NCBI GenBank assembly: GCA_002337145.1
Contig: DDFK01000002.1
Location: 620,001 to 684,000 of the forward strand
Direction: 5' to 3'
Source of the DNA: Chitinophagaceae bacterium UBA1930
GTDB lineage: Bacteria > Bacteroidota > Bacteroidia > Chitinophagales > Chitinophagaceae
Length of the DNA stretch: 64,000 bases
Shown: in pieces, positions 46,520 through 54,812 of the stretch
Numbering within the stretch: the first letter of the stretch is position 1
How the letters are laid out: each line of letters opens with the position of its first letter
Notes under the pieces: generated by a model
Database searches by the model: none
Told to the model about the DNA's origin: nothing
Seen by the model: the letters and a program-made list of their open reading frames with translations, nothing else
Translations under genes and position numbers: made by a program

Positions 46520-46554
46520 ATAAAGTAAAATCTTACCGCAAAAAAGTAAAATAG
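46520..46554 (+). promoter_or_regulatory. Shared upstream element, copy 1 (TACCGCAAAA-AGTAAAATAG)
   Basis: AGTAAAAT occurs twice, flanking CTTACCGCAAAA, 61-95 bases before the first SSS transporter. A near-identical block lies at 54716-54738 before the first aldolase gene. The pair suggests a common regulator for the two catabolic operons. Confidence 0.4.
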
Positions 46555-46614
46555 CGTAGGCTGCATTAAAGCAATTGCAGCATCTTTATTGCAGCTTTAA
46601 CGAATGCTGCCACC

Positions 46615-48183
46615 ATGCACCAACTGCCCGTTGTAGATATTGCCATTATATTCATGTACCTCTTGGCTATGGTATGGATCGGTTTCTACTTCTCCAGGAA
46701 AAACAAGAACACCGACCAGTTCACCAAAGCATCTGGCTCCATTCCCGGTTGGGCCATTGGGCTTTCCATCTATGCAACATTTTTAAGCAGCAATACTTTT
46801 TTGGGTGTGCCCGGCAAGGCCTTTGGCAGTAACTGGAACGCTTTTGTATTCAGTATTTCCATGCCATTGGCTGCATGGGTAGCATCAAAATATTTTGTTT
46901 CATTTTACCGTAACACGGGCGAAGTATCGGCCTACACGCACCTGGAAAAACGTTTTGGCCCTTGGGCCAGGACTTATGCGGTACTCTGTTTCCTGCTTAC
47001 CCAGTTTGCACGCATGGGTTCCATCTTTTTTGGTATGGCACTTACCTTAAATGCATTGCTGGGTTATTCAATGGCATCCATCATGATCGTTATGGGCATC
47101 TGCATTATACTCTATACCGTTATGGGTGGCATGGAAGCCGTTATATGGACAGAAGTAGTTCAGGGTATTTTAAAAACCCTCGGGGCATTGCTTATACTCT
47201 TCCTGGTCATCAGGGAAATTCCGGGCGGTATGCAACAAGCATACCGCATTGCAAACGCAAACCATAAATTCAGCTTGGGCACTACGGATTTCAATTTTAC
47301 GCAAAGCAGTTTCTGGGTAGTGCTGTTGTATGGTTTCTTTATTAACCTCAATAATTTTGGTATGGACCAGAACTATATTCAACGTTACCATACCGCAACG
47401 GGCAATAGGCAGGCCATCAAATCAATCTGGTTATGCGTTGCTCTATACGTACCGGCTTCATTGCTGTTTTTTGTGATTGGTTCATCGCTGTTTTCCTACT
47501 ACCAGTTACATCCTGAAATGGCCGATGCATTGAAGCAAACAGTAGCCATGGAAAAATTGGGCTCGCATGCTTCAACGCAACAGGTTCATGAATACATGCT
47601 ACAATTGCAACCTGCAGACTATGCAGACAAAGTAATGCCGCATTTTATGGTAAACAAAGTACCAACTGTTTGCCTGGGCCTGATTGTGGCGGCCATTCTT
47701 TCGGCAGCCATGAGTACCATCAGTTCTGGTATGAACGCTGCTGCAACCGTTTTTACAAAAGACATTTACAAACGCTACTTTAATGCAACAGCCAGCGACA
47801 AAAAAGAGTTCAACATTCTTTACCTGTCCACTGTAGCCTTTGGTATCATTGGTTTATGCACTGGTCTTGCAATGATTGGCAGCAAAAGTATACTCGATAT
47901 TTGGTGGGAGCTATCGGGCATTTTTGCAGGCGGCATGTTGGGGCTCTTCCTGCTTGGCATCATCAGCAAACAAACAAAAAGCCCCGAAGCATTGATTGCA
48001 GTAATAGTTGGTGTCATCGTTATCCTATGGCTAACATTTTCCGACAGGATACCCGCTTCGTACAGTTACCTCAAATCATCACTGCATAAAAATATGGTGA
48101 TAGTGATAGGTACGCTAACGATATTCTTAACAGGTGTTATTGTTACTAGAGTCAAGAAAAGGTTTAATGGTTTAAATGTTTAA
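46615..48183 (+). CDS. SSS-family sodium/solute symporter (first copy)
   Basis: The 522-residue inner-membrane protein has about 13-14 hydrophobic helices, starting IAIIFMYLLAMVWIGFYFSR, and SSS landmarks such as GWAIGLSIYATFLSSNTFLG, GGMEAVIWTEVVQG and VAAILSAAMSTISSGMNAAATVF. It probably imports a monosaccharide or sugar acid freed by the periplasmic enzymes using the sodium gradient. It is followed by the fucose-isomerase-like gene, which suggests the pair handles one substrate. The ATG at 46615 is chosen; no nearby alternative improves it. Confidence 0.92.
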   Translation: MHQLPVVDIAIIFMYLLAMVWIGFYFSRKNKNTDQFTKASGSIPGWAIGLSIYATFLSSNTFLGVPGKAFGSNWNAFVFSISMPLAAWVASKYFVSFYRNTGEVSAYTHLEKRFGPWARTYAVLCFLLTQFARMGSIFFGMALTLNALLGYSMASIMIVMGICIILYTVMGGMEAVIWTEVVQGILKTLGALLILFLVIREIPGGMQQAYRIANANHKFSLGTTDFNFTQSSFWVVLLYGFFINLNNFGMDQNYIQRYHTATGNRQAIKSIWLCVALYVPASLLFFVIGSSLFSYYQLHPEMADALKQTVAMEKLGSHASTQQVHEYMLQLQPADYADKVMPHFMVNKVPTVCLGLIVAAILSAAMSTISSGMNAAATVFTKDIYKRYFNATASDKKEFNILYLSTVAFGIIGLCTGLAMIGSKSILDIWWELSGIFAGGMLGLFLLGIISKQTKSPEALIAVIVGVIVILWLTFSDRIPASYSYLKSSLHKNMVIVIGTLTIFLTGVIVTRVKKRFNGLNV

Positions 48184-48473
48184 GGGGTTTAATGTTCGTT
48201 GCTTCGTAGAAATAGTTAACCATAACAAAAAGTTCTTTACAATCTTGTGCGTTACTGCAAATTTTCCCCTCCGAAAATTCGCACCTTACACCAGTACTTG
48301 CATAAGACACATCAGTCGGTTCGGTTCCGTAGGAATTGAAAAAATGCGAAGCATATTTTTTCAAAGAAGCGGGTGGAGTGCTGTTGCAAGTACGAAGCCA
48401 TGCGGCTTGAGCTAAAGAACTTCATAACAAAGCAATTTTAAAAACAGTAAAGCAAAACATAAATTCAAAAAAT
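48184..48473. other. 290-base intergenic region with inverted repeats
   Basis: No gene is seen. GTACTTGCA (48294-48302) and TGCAAGTAC (48385-48393) are exact inverses, enclosing about 80 bases, and a small hairpin AAGCC-ATGC-GGCTT follows at 48395-48408. This could be a structured leader of the next gene, but I do not recognise a known riboswitch. Confidence 0.4.
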
Positions 48474-50081
48474 ATGTCAAAAGAAATAATCCTCATTGCC
48501 TCAGGCGACCTTCGTCTCTCCGCCAACCAAACCTGCTGGCCCGCACAACAAGAAATGGAAGAAAAACTTATTGCTGCATTTGCAAAGTTCAACTGTACCA
48601 TCAAACGGGCACATGCTTACGATGCCGTAAAAAAACATGGCCTCATCGATTCGCAAAAAATGGGTATGGATGTTTTCAAAAATATTGACGAACATGCACC
48701 TTTGATTGTTGCCGAAAGTTTATGGCAATACAGTCACCATGTGTTGGCAGGACTCACCACACATAAAGGCCCCATACTTACCGTGGCCAACTGGAGCGGT
48801 CAATGGCCAGGACTGGTAGGCCTGCTCAATCTCAATGGTTCACTTACCAAAGCAGCCGTAAACTACAGCAGCATCTGGAGCGAAAACTTTGACGATGATT
48901 TCTTTGTCAACGGTATCAGCGAATGGTTGCAAACGGGAACCATACAGCATCAGCAGAACCATGTAAAAAGTTTCAACGCACTAAATATGGCTGCCGAAGA
49001 AGAAAGCATAGGAAGGAATTACGCAAAAGCATTCCGTAAAAACAAAGCCATTATGGGTGTGTTCGATGAAGGCTGCATGGGCATGTACAATGCCATTATA
49101 CCGGATGATGCACTACATGCAACAGGTGTGTTTAAAGAACGGTTAAGCCAAAGTGCCCTGTACGCAGCCATGTTAGAAGTAACGGATGATGAAGCCCAAA
49201 AAGTGCTGGACTGGTTGCTGGATAAAGGCATGCAATTTAACTGGGGTACAGACCCCAAAGAAGAGCTTACTAAGCAACAAACATTGGAGCAATGCAAAAT
49301 GTACATAGCTGCCCTGCGTATGGCCGATGATTTTGGTTGTGCCACTATTGGCATACAATACCAGCAAGGCCTAAAAGATATTTGTGCCGCAAGCGACCTG
49401 GTAGAAGGTTTGCTGAACAATACCGAACGCCCACCCGCCTATGCAAAAAACGGCCGCGAATTATATGCAGGCAAAGCCTTGCCGCATTTTAATGAAGTGG
49501 ATGAATGTGCGGGTCTTGATGCATTGATTACATACGAACTATGGAGCCAATTGGGCATGGATGGCGAGAATACCTTGCACGACTTGCGTTGGGGCCAGAA
49601 CTACACAGGCAACGGCATAGATGATTTTGTATGGGTGTTCCTTATATCGGGTGCTGCACCGCCAGCCCATTTCATCAATGGGTACAAAGGTGCATCCAGC
49701 GATAGGCAGCCTGCCATGTTCTTTCCCAAGGGTGGCGGAACGCTAAAAGGAATAAGCAAACCCGGCCATATTGTATGGAGCCGGATTTATGTAATAGAAA
49801 ATAAACTACATGCTGATCTTGGTATAGGCGAAGTAGTATCACTGCCCGAAGCAGAAACCCAACGCCGCTGGAACGAAACCACGCCACAATGGCCCATTAT
49901 GCACGGCGTTATCAAAGGCGTTACCCGCAACCAGATGATGGCCAAACACAAAGCCAATCATATACAGGTAGTGTATGCAACTGATGAAGCAACGGCACAT
50001 AAAGCATGTAGAATAAAAGCTGCGGCACTTGCAGAGTTGGGTATCGAAGTGAATTTTTGTGGTGCTGTAAATATGGGGTGA
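48474..50081 (+). CDS. L-fucose/L-arabinose isomerase-superfamily protein
   Basis: The 535-residue cytoplasmic protein matches the fucose isomerase superfamily: LIASGDLRLSANQTCWPAQ at the N-terminus, an APLIVAESLWQYSHHV segment, a middle domain (VANWSGQWPGLVGLLNLNG), FGCATIGIQYQQGLKD and a C-terminal region FVWVFLISGAAPPAHFIN. It is shorter than classic FucI (about 590 residues), and belongs to a divergent branch whose substrate is not known to me. In this setting it may isomerise a deoxy- or methyl-sugar from pectin side chains (fucose, rhamnose-like) or a non-sugar analogue. It lies behind a sodium/solute symporter. Confidence 0.75.
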   Translation: MSKEIILIASGDLRLSANQTCWPAQQEMEEKLIAAFAKFNCTIKRAHAYDAVKKHGLIDSQKMGMDVFKNIDEHAPLIVAESLWQYSHHVLAGLTTHKGPILTVANWSGQWPGLVGLLNLNGSLTKAAVNYSSIWSENFDDDFFVNGISEWLQTGTIQHQQNHVKSFNALNMAAEEESIGRNYAKAFRKNKAIMGVFDEGCMGMYNAIIPDDALHATGVFKERLSQSALYAAMLEVTDDEAQKVLDWLLDKGMQFNWGTDPKEELTKQQTLEQCKMYIAALRMADDFGCATIGIQYQQGLKDICAASDLVEGLLNNTERPPAYAKNGRELYAGKALPHFNEVDECAGLDALITYELWSQLGMDGENTLHDLRWGQNYTGNGIDDFVWVFLISGAAPPAHFINGYKGASSDRQPAMFFPKGGGTLKGISKPGHIVWSRIYVIENKLHADLGIGEVVSLPEAETQRRWNETTPQWPIMHGVIKGVTRNQMMAKHKANHIQVVYATDEATAHKACRIKAAALAELGIEVNFCGAVNMG

Positions 50082-50087
50082 AGTGCT

Positions 50088-50210
50088 TATGTAACTAGTA
50101 GCTGAACTTATATGTTGCTTCAGTTGCATTGCTCCCGATCGCTATCGGCAAATCAACTAAGACCAAGACTGGTCTTTCATCGAAGCATAGATTGGCTTAA
50201 TGATCGCAAC
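50088..50210. repeat. Post-stop repeat copy F
   Basis: Seven bases after the isomerase stop, CTTATGTAACTAG opens a copy whose core reads GTTGCATTGCTCCCGATCGC at about 50123. Beyond it ACTGGTCTTTCATCGAAGC matches the tail of copy A (ACTGGTCTTTTATTGAAGC), showing the element is about 100-130 bases long. Confidence 0.65.
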
Positions 50211-50223
50211 CTAAATTAAATTC

Positions 50224-50251
50224 AATTGCCCACCTATACAGGTGGGCAATT
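50224..50251. terminator. Bidirectional intrinsic terminator between convergent genes
   Basis: A perfect 12-base stem AATTGCCCACCT / AGGTGGGCAATT with the loop ATAC separates the + strand isomerase (stop 50081) from the reverse-strand LpxR-like gene (stop 50280). The symmetrical arms and convergent position fit a two-way terminator. Confidence 0.8.
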
Positions 50252-50279
50252 ATGGTATAATGGGTAAGTAATAGAACCA

Positions 50280-51284
50280 TTAAAAGCCAATATGCAAAGA
50301 AACATTGCCTGTAACCTGTGCATCATAACCATTTAACTGCGGCGCCAATATCTTTTGTGTAAAAGAAAAACCAATTTTGCCCGATGCCAGAACAAAGCCA
50401 CCATCAAAAGCCGGGTTTATTTTTTTGTTTACAGTATAAGGTTCTTCACCTTCATGTGCGGTTCTGTAATAGTCCGATCTTCCATTAAAAATGCCCCCAT
50501 CCAGCAAAGCGTTATATGCCGTCCACTCAATAGCAGGTTTCAAAAATGCATAAGCCTGAAAACGTTTTCTACCCGATTTTTTTGAAGTGGCATATTGGGT
50601 AATCAACCCATCAAAATAAGCATTCATCTTGCCAATCCTAATTAAGGCATTTACATACACCCCGTCCTGCATGGTACCAACCATTGCTTTGGCCCCACCA
50701 ATCATCTCAATCCACTTTGTTGGTTGGTACAGCATTTTTTCGGCACCAAAATTCAGGTTCAATAAAAGGTCGGTGGGCATTTGGTATTTCCAACCCATCG
50801 GTTCCTGGTATTGAATAACTTTATGAATGGCTGTCTGCACTTCGTCGGCATAAGAATAAGGTCCACTGATACCTGCAATGATTTCTGTTTGCAGATTGTA
50901 TTTCTTTATGGCATTAGAAGAGTGCAAACCATGTATGGCATACAATCCGCTTGAATAAGGATAATCATTTACTGCAGGTTCTGTGGTTGCTATAATATTG
51001 GGTGTGTAAGCTACTTGCATCAGGCTCCAGTTATAGGTATTCACTGCATTTGCGTTTGCTTTGGGTAGCCATCTATCCAGGAAAAAATGCTGCCTGCCTT
51101 CCTTTACAAAAAAATAGTCCAATCTTGTACCACCGGTATAGGCCCTGTCTGTTCCCTCGCCTAAAATATTGATGAAATCATTGTCGTAATAAAACCTAAA
51201 AAGCCTTTTGTAATCGTTGTTTTGGGCAATTGCCTGCATGCATGTAAAAAACGTAAGCAACAATATGGGTATAGTCTTTTTCAT
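50280..51284 (-). CDS. LpxR-family lipid A deacylase-like outer-membrane protein
   Basis: Starting at 51284 (MKKTIPILLLTFFTCMQAIAQ) gives a 334-residue outer-membrane beta-barrel; an upstream ATG adds seven residues. It opens with FRFYYDNDFINILGEGTDRAYTGGTRLDYFF, the DND and Tyr-Thr-Gly pattern of LpxR enzymes, which remove the 3'-acyloxyacyl chain from lipid A. It ends with FSFTQKILAPQLNGYDAQVTGNVSLHIGF, a strand pair typical of barrel C-termini. It is unrelated to the pectin locus. Confidence 0.8.
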   Translation of the reverse strand: MKKTIPILLLTFFTCMQAIAQNNDYKRLFRFYYDNDFINILGEGTDRAYTGGTRLDYFFVKEGRQHFFLDRWLPKANANAVNTYNWSLMQVAYTPNIIATTEPAVNDYPYSSGLYAIHGLHSSNAIKKYNLQTEIIAGISGPYSYADEVQTAIHKVIQYQEPMGWKYQMPTDLLLNLNFGAEKMLYQPTKWIEMIGGAKAMVGTMQDGVYVNALIRIGKMNAYFDGLITQYATSKKSGRKRFQAYAFLKPAIEWTAYNALLDGGIFNGRSDYYRTAHEGEEPYTVNKKINPAFDGGFVLASGKIGFSFTQKILAPQLNGYDAQVTGNVSLHIGF

Positions 51285-51432
51285 AGTATAATTGTTGGTC
51301 ATCAACTATACTATCTATGTTCAAATATGTTGCCCGGTTTATAAGAAGTTTAAATACACTGAAAGGGGTGCTTGTTTGTGAAAATTGTTCTACAAAAAAT
51401 GGTTAGGCATAAGAAGCTTTACTAAACCAGCA

Positions 51433-51459
51433 AAAAGCCCTTATAGCTTAAGGGCTTTT
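51433..51459 (-). terminator. Intrinsic terminator of the HTH gene
   Basis: AAAAGCCCTTA and TAAGGGCTTTT form an 11-base stem with loop TAGCT; read on the reverse strand it is followed by a T tract. It lies 58 bases downstream of the HTH gene's stop. Confidence 0.8.
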
Positions 51460-51516
51460 CTTAATTATACGTGCGGGTATTGGTGGTGTACCGTTTGGGT
51501 GGCCGCTAAAAACGGT

Positions 51517-52035
51517 TCAAATACCAGTTTCATAGATTTCTGCCTCTTTTGTTAGCAAAGCAATTTTAACCGACAGTTCTTTTTGTGCAAGCCAACCATT
51601 GGCAGCTAACTGCTTTTGGGCCTTGTAACGCAATAGCTCCAGCCAGTTCTTTTTTCTTTTGGTTAGGCTGGCATCTGCTGCCAATACATCCATCAGTTGC
51701 AGGGTAGTAGTAGCCTGCTGTATACTTTGTTGCATGGCTTGTAATTTTTGCTGCAATGGTAGGCATTGGGCACGGCACCATGCAGCACGTTGCAATAGTT
51801 CGTTTTGCTGTTGCTGGGTAGGTGGTTGCGGTTGGGTAACAGGTAAGCCCTTCAATATACTGTGCATGTTTACTATTGCAAGCATGGTTTGTGCAGGCAG
51901 GCTGCGTGTGCCTTGTAGGTAACGGCTCATGGTACTTTGGCTGCCGCCGGACATAATGGCCAAATCTCGCATGCTCATAACCGTTTGGCCGCAAACGGTT
52001 TCAATAAGCGAAGGTTTCTTTTGCATATGCTTCAA
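51517..52035 (-). CDS. HTH-domain regulator, XRE-like
   Basis: The 172-residue protein has an N-terminal helix-turn-helix (SMRDLAIMSGGSQSTMSRYLQGTRSLPAQTM) and a glutamine-rich linker (QPQPPTQQQQNELLQ), followed by a helical C-terminal domain. It resembles single-gene phage-type or accessory regulators. The upstream region contains four copies of TGATGACA/TGTCATCA at 52089-52153, including a palindromic pair, which are likely its own operator. Alternative start: the internal ATG three codons on. Confidence 0.7.
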   Translation of the reverse strand: MKHMQKKPSLIETVCGQTVMSMRDLAIMSGGSQSTMSRYLQGTRSLPAQTMLAIVNMHSILKGLPVTQPQPPTQQQQNELLQRAAWCRAQCLPLQQKLQAMQQSIQQATTTLQLMDVLAADASLTKRKKNWLELLRYKAQKQLAANGWLAQKELSVKIALLTKEAEIYETGI

Positions 52036-52088
52036 CAGTTACATGTTGTTCAATAAACTGTCATTAAAAAAGCAATCGTACATATGTG

Positions 52089-52153
52089 TGATGACAATAG
52101 TGTCATCAATCTATATGTCATCAAAAAAACAATTGACAGTATTAGTGATGACA
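52089..52153. promoter_or_regulatory. Cluster of TGATGACA half-sites, candidate operator
   Basis: TGATGACA (52089-52096) and TGTCATCA (52101-52108) make a palindrome with spacer ATAG. Further half-sites lie at 52116-52123 and 52146-52153. They sit 54-118 bases upstream of the HTH gene's start. The surrounding 52036-52304 shows no credible gene. Confidence 0.6.
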
Positions 52154-52304
52154 AATTATTGCAGAACTGCTTACAAAAAAACAGCCCCATTGGCAAAATG
52201 GGGTTATTTGTACAAATGGGGTATGGCAGATGATAAAATAACTGCCAGCCATGCTGGTATAAAGCAACTGTTACCTGTAGTAATTTTTGTAGCACTGCTT
52301 GTGT

Positions 52305-52976
52305 CTACCAAAACTGCCACCATGATTTAGTCTTTTTCATTTGCTTTTGATAATGCTCTTCGTGTGCAGGCTTGTAGTTGGTTTCTGTTTCAGCATTTAA
52401 ATCTTTCTTCGCTATCCATGTTAAGAAAGCTGTGTCGGCGCCTCCAATTTCTATTATTCTGTCTTTGTGTGTCATTACACCAAACCCGTGTTCATCATCC
52501 CATGTACACATAAAAGAGAAGCCAATATACGCCACACCATCCTTATTAACATTTAAGATATGAACAGAGGAAAGTTCAATTAAACGCTTAAACGATTCAG
52601 GGTTGTCAACGGCTGGCATTAATTCTTTTGTATCTTCCTCGTCATAACAGTATTCTTCCTGCAAACTTGGATACACTGTATACAAGGCGTTAATAATATT
52701 ATCCTTGATTTTTTCCTGATGTGTTAAAACATATTCATAAGCTGCAAGGTGCTCCTTCGTAACTACTGGACTTTCTAAGACTTCATCGCCTCCTATACTA
52801 AGTGCTATTCTTTTGTAATATTCATTTTCCCTGTAGGTGGCATTATATTCTGATTTACGCTCAAAGCCCTTCCAAGAAACCAATTCAATAACTCCTTCCA
52901 AGGATAGGAACGCATGTTCTCCTTCGCCTTCTTTGATTAATGTAACCGTTGGTATATGATATTTTTTGTCCTCCAT
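52305..52976 (-). CDS. DUF6985-like protein of unknown function
   Basis: The 223-residue cytoplasmic protein ends with SFMCTWDDEHGFGVMTHKDRIIEIGGADTAF, a pattern I associate with the DUF6985 family, small single-domain proteins often seen near toxins. Its C-terminal tail is KSWWQFW. A neighbouring protein (53093-53515) ends KPWWKFW. Nothing else identifies a function; an immunity-like role is a guess from such contexts. Confidence 0.6.
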   Translation of the reverse strand: MEDKKYHIPTVTLIKEGEGEHAFLSLEGVIELVSWKGFERKSEYNATYRENEYYKRIALSIGGDEVLESPVVTKEHLAAYEYVLTHQEKIKDNIINALYTVYPSLQEEYCYDEEDTKELMPAVDNPESFKRLIELSSVHILNVNKDGVAYIGFSFMCTWDDEHGFGVMTHKDRIIEIGGADTAFLTWIAKKDLNAETETNYKPAHEEHYQKQMKKTKSWWQFW

Positions 52977-53092
52977 TTATATAGTATGAGTGTGTTGTTT
53001 TTTGACAATCGAACTTCGGCAGGCTAGGTGTGATATTACACCTGCATTTTGAATTTGGCGATGATTAAAACAGGCAAACAAGTAAGCCTTAA

Positions 53093-53515
53093 TTACCAAA
53101 ATTTCCACCATGGTTTCTTGGTTCTAAATGAACTTAACAGGGCTGCGGTTTTGCGTATTTCAGACAGGTCATAAATCTCTCCTTCATCTCCTTGCATCTT
53201 GGCATTTAAAGTATTCGCTATGGCAAGCATCTTCTTCATTATTTTCTCATCCGGATTTTTTACTGTAATGTTTCCTTTTCTGTAATCAAACCATGCTTGG
53301 TTGTTACTGTTGCGAGCATATTTTGTCCAAACAGCTAGGCCTTCATTTTCCATTCGTATTGTATCTCCATCGGGTAAAGTTGCTTCTGCAAAATTATCCA
53401 ACCGCATTTCTGCGTCGTTCTCAATATATCCTTTCCATTCATCTAAGGGAATTTGAAGGGCTTTATTGTCATCATACCAATTTTCTTGGCGAGTTATGTG
53501 AATGTCGTATCCCAT
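53093..53515 (-). CDS. Small unrecognised protein with WWKFW tail
   Basis: The 140-residue product starts MGYDIHITRQENWYDD, a pattern seen in small Bacteroidota proteins of unknown role, and ends in KPWWKFW. It is rich in Asp, Glu and Asn and has no signal peptide. It is transcribed in the same direction as its neighbours 52305-52976 and 53620-54603. The function is unknown. Confidence 0.6.
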   Translation of the reverse strand: MGYDIHITRQENWYDDNKALQIPLDEWKGYIENDAEMRLDNFAEATLPDGDTIRMENEGLAVWTKYARNSNNQAWFDYRKGNITVKNPDEKIMKKMLAIANTLNAKMQGDEGEIYDLSEIRKTAALLSSFRTKKPWWKFW

Positions 53516-53619
53516 GGTAGAGCATTTATTTAAAAATAGTAATCAATAGTTCATGTATTGACCGTGGTGGCTTATTTCACAAGCATTAACTCCACTATTG
53601 CAGTAATTATTTTTATCTT

Positions 53620-54603
53620 TCAATACATTTTACTTGTTAATTGTGTTTCGTCAAACCTCCATAAAAAACTTTCTGCTTTGTCCTTGTTACTGTTCAAGTA
53701 GCCGTCAACAAGTTTATAAATAATTTTCTTGGCTTGCTTCCTTACTTCTTTTGTTACCAGGGTTTCTTTGAAACTTCCATCAAAGTCAAAGTCGTTGCCC
53801 TTTACTGAACAAACAATGATTAGCCCGTTGTAAAACTTCTTTCTCGAAATTCTGTAAGTTGTTAATTTGTTGTCTGCAACATACTTTCTACAAGCAGCAA
53901 TTAGTCCATCTAAAATACCGTTAACCAAAGTTCCACCGCATTTTGTAGGAGCATTGTTTGCAAAACTTGTAATTGACGGAGAAGGAAACCAATCTGTTCG
54001 ATATGCAAGTGCTATCTGATATTTATTCTCTTTCAATTGGCTGTCATGAAAAATTTCAAACGTTGGCTTTCCTATAACGTCTCTTTTTAATCTGTCATAA
54101 AGGTAAAATATGCCAGTAGGAAAACTAAAGTAGTTCTGGTTAAGGTGTCTTCGTGTGGTGTCCTTAACAAGTATTTCAGCTCCACTGTTTAATAAAGCAA
54201 GAATTATAAGTTCCTCAGTTAGGTTTTGATAATCTACAGTTGTGTTTGTGAAAATTGATTTGTCTAAGTGGAAATTTAATACTACTTCATTCGTATTACC
54301 TGAAACTTCAAGGTTGTCAGTAACAGCCCGAAGCACTCGTAAGTGATAAATCTCTTTGCTATATTGGTCGTCAGAAAACTGTTGAGCAATTGCAGATATG
54401 TCTATATCAGAGTTGATTTGCAGGAAAAATTGGTCGTCAGTTAAAATGGCAATGGAAAAGAAGATTTTGTCAGTCTTACAAATAAAGATGCTGTCCTTTA
54501 TAATACCACAAAGCAAATTGATTATGCTTTTGTTGCCAAGATACATGCCGGGTCGTTTCCGAACTGATTGCTCAAAAGTCATTTCTTGTATTTCATCACT
54601 CAT
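53620..54603 (-). CDS. GyrB-like protein lacking ATP-site motifs and TOPRIM domain
   Basis: The 327-residue product begins with FEQSVRKRPGMYLGN, the opening of GyrB/ParE. It later shows TSFANNAPTKCGGTLVNGIL and GLIIVCSVKGNDFDFDGSFK followed by ETLVTKEVRKQ, which align with the transducer domain of GyrB (normally FVNNI.T.EGGTH and GL.AVVSVK...SEVR). The classical nucleotide-binding motifs are missing: the N-box (normally DNSxDE) is replaced by KDSIFICKTDK, and DNGRGIP and GGLHGVG are absent. The protein also stops before any TOPRIM domain. It therefore looks like a GHKL-plus-transducer fragment without ATPase capacity. I know no established function; a gyrase-interacting decoy or a regulatory module of an accessory system is possible. 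AT-rich DNA suggests acquisition. Confidence 0.7.
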   Translation of the reverse strand: MSDEIQEMTFEQSVRKRPGMYLGNKSIINLLCGIIKDSIFICKTDKIFFSIAILTDDQFFLQINSDIDISAIAQQFSDDQYSKEIYHLRVLRAVTDNLEVSGNTNEVVLNFHLDKSIFTNTTVDYQNLTEELIILALLNSGAEILVKDTTRRHLNQNYFSFPTGIFYLYDRLKRDVIGKPTFEIFHDSQLKENKYQIALAYRTDWFPSPSITSFANNAPTKCGGTLVNGILDGLIAACRKYVADNKLTTYRISRKKFYNGLIIVCSVKGNDFDFDGSFKETLVTKEVRKQAKKIIYKLVDGYLNSNKDKAESFLWRFDETQLTSKMY

Positions 54604-54715
54604 TTTTGTCTATTATTTTTTTGGTAGCACGGGCGTTTTGTAATTACTACTAACGTTCTGGACTCGCCGCAGGTCTGTTGTTTTATAATTATCAGCCTGC
54701 CAACGCCCCCAAACA

Positions 54716-54738
54716 TCTACCGCAAAATAGTAAAATAG
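54716..54738 (+). promoter_or_regulatory. Shared upstream element, copy 2 (TACCGCAAAA-AGTAAAATAG)
   Basis: CTACCGCAAAATAGTAAAAT lies about 75-97 bases before the first aldolase gene and matches the block at 46534-46554. The surrounding gap 54604-54812 is AT-rich and holds no gene. Confidence 0.4.
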
Positions 54739-54812
54739 TCCATTACAAAAGTAGTTTACCACATTCCCCAAAAACGGAAAAAGTTGAACTTTTAAGCACT
54801 TAAAAAACAGCT

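Noticed and set aside
48184..48473. Known riboswitch before the isomerase gene
   Set aside because: Inverted repeats are present but I could not match the conserved core of any riboswitch family.
51929..52330. Forward 133-codon frame over the HTH promoter
   Set aside because: It overlaps the HTH gene antisense and its operator cluster, with no motif and two converging reverse genes.
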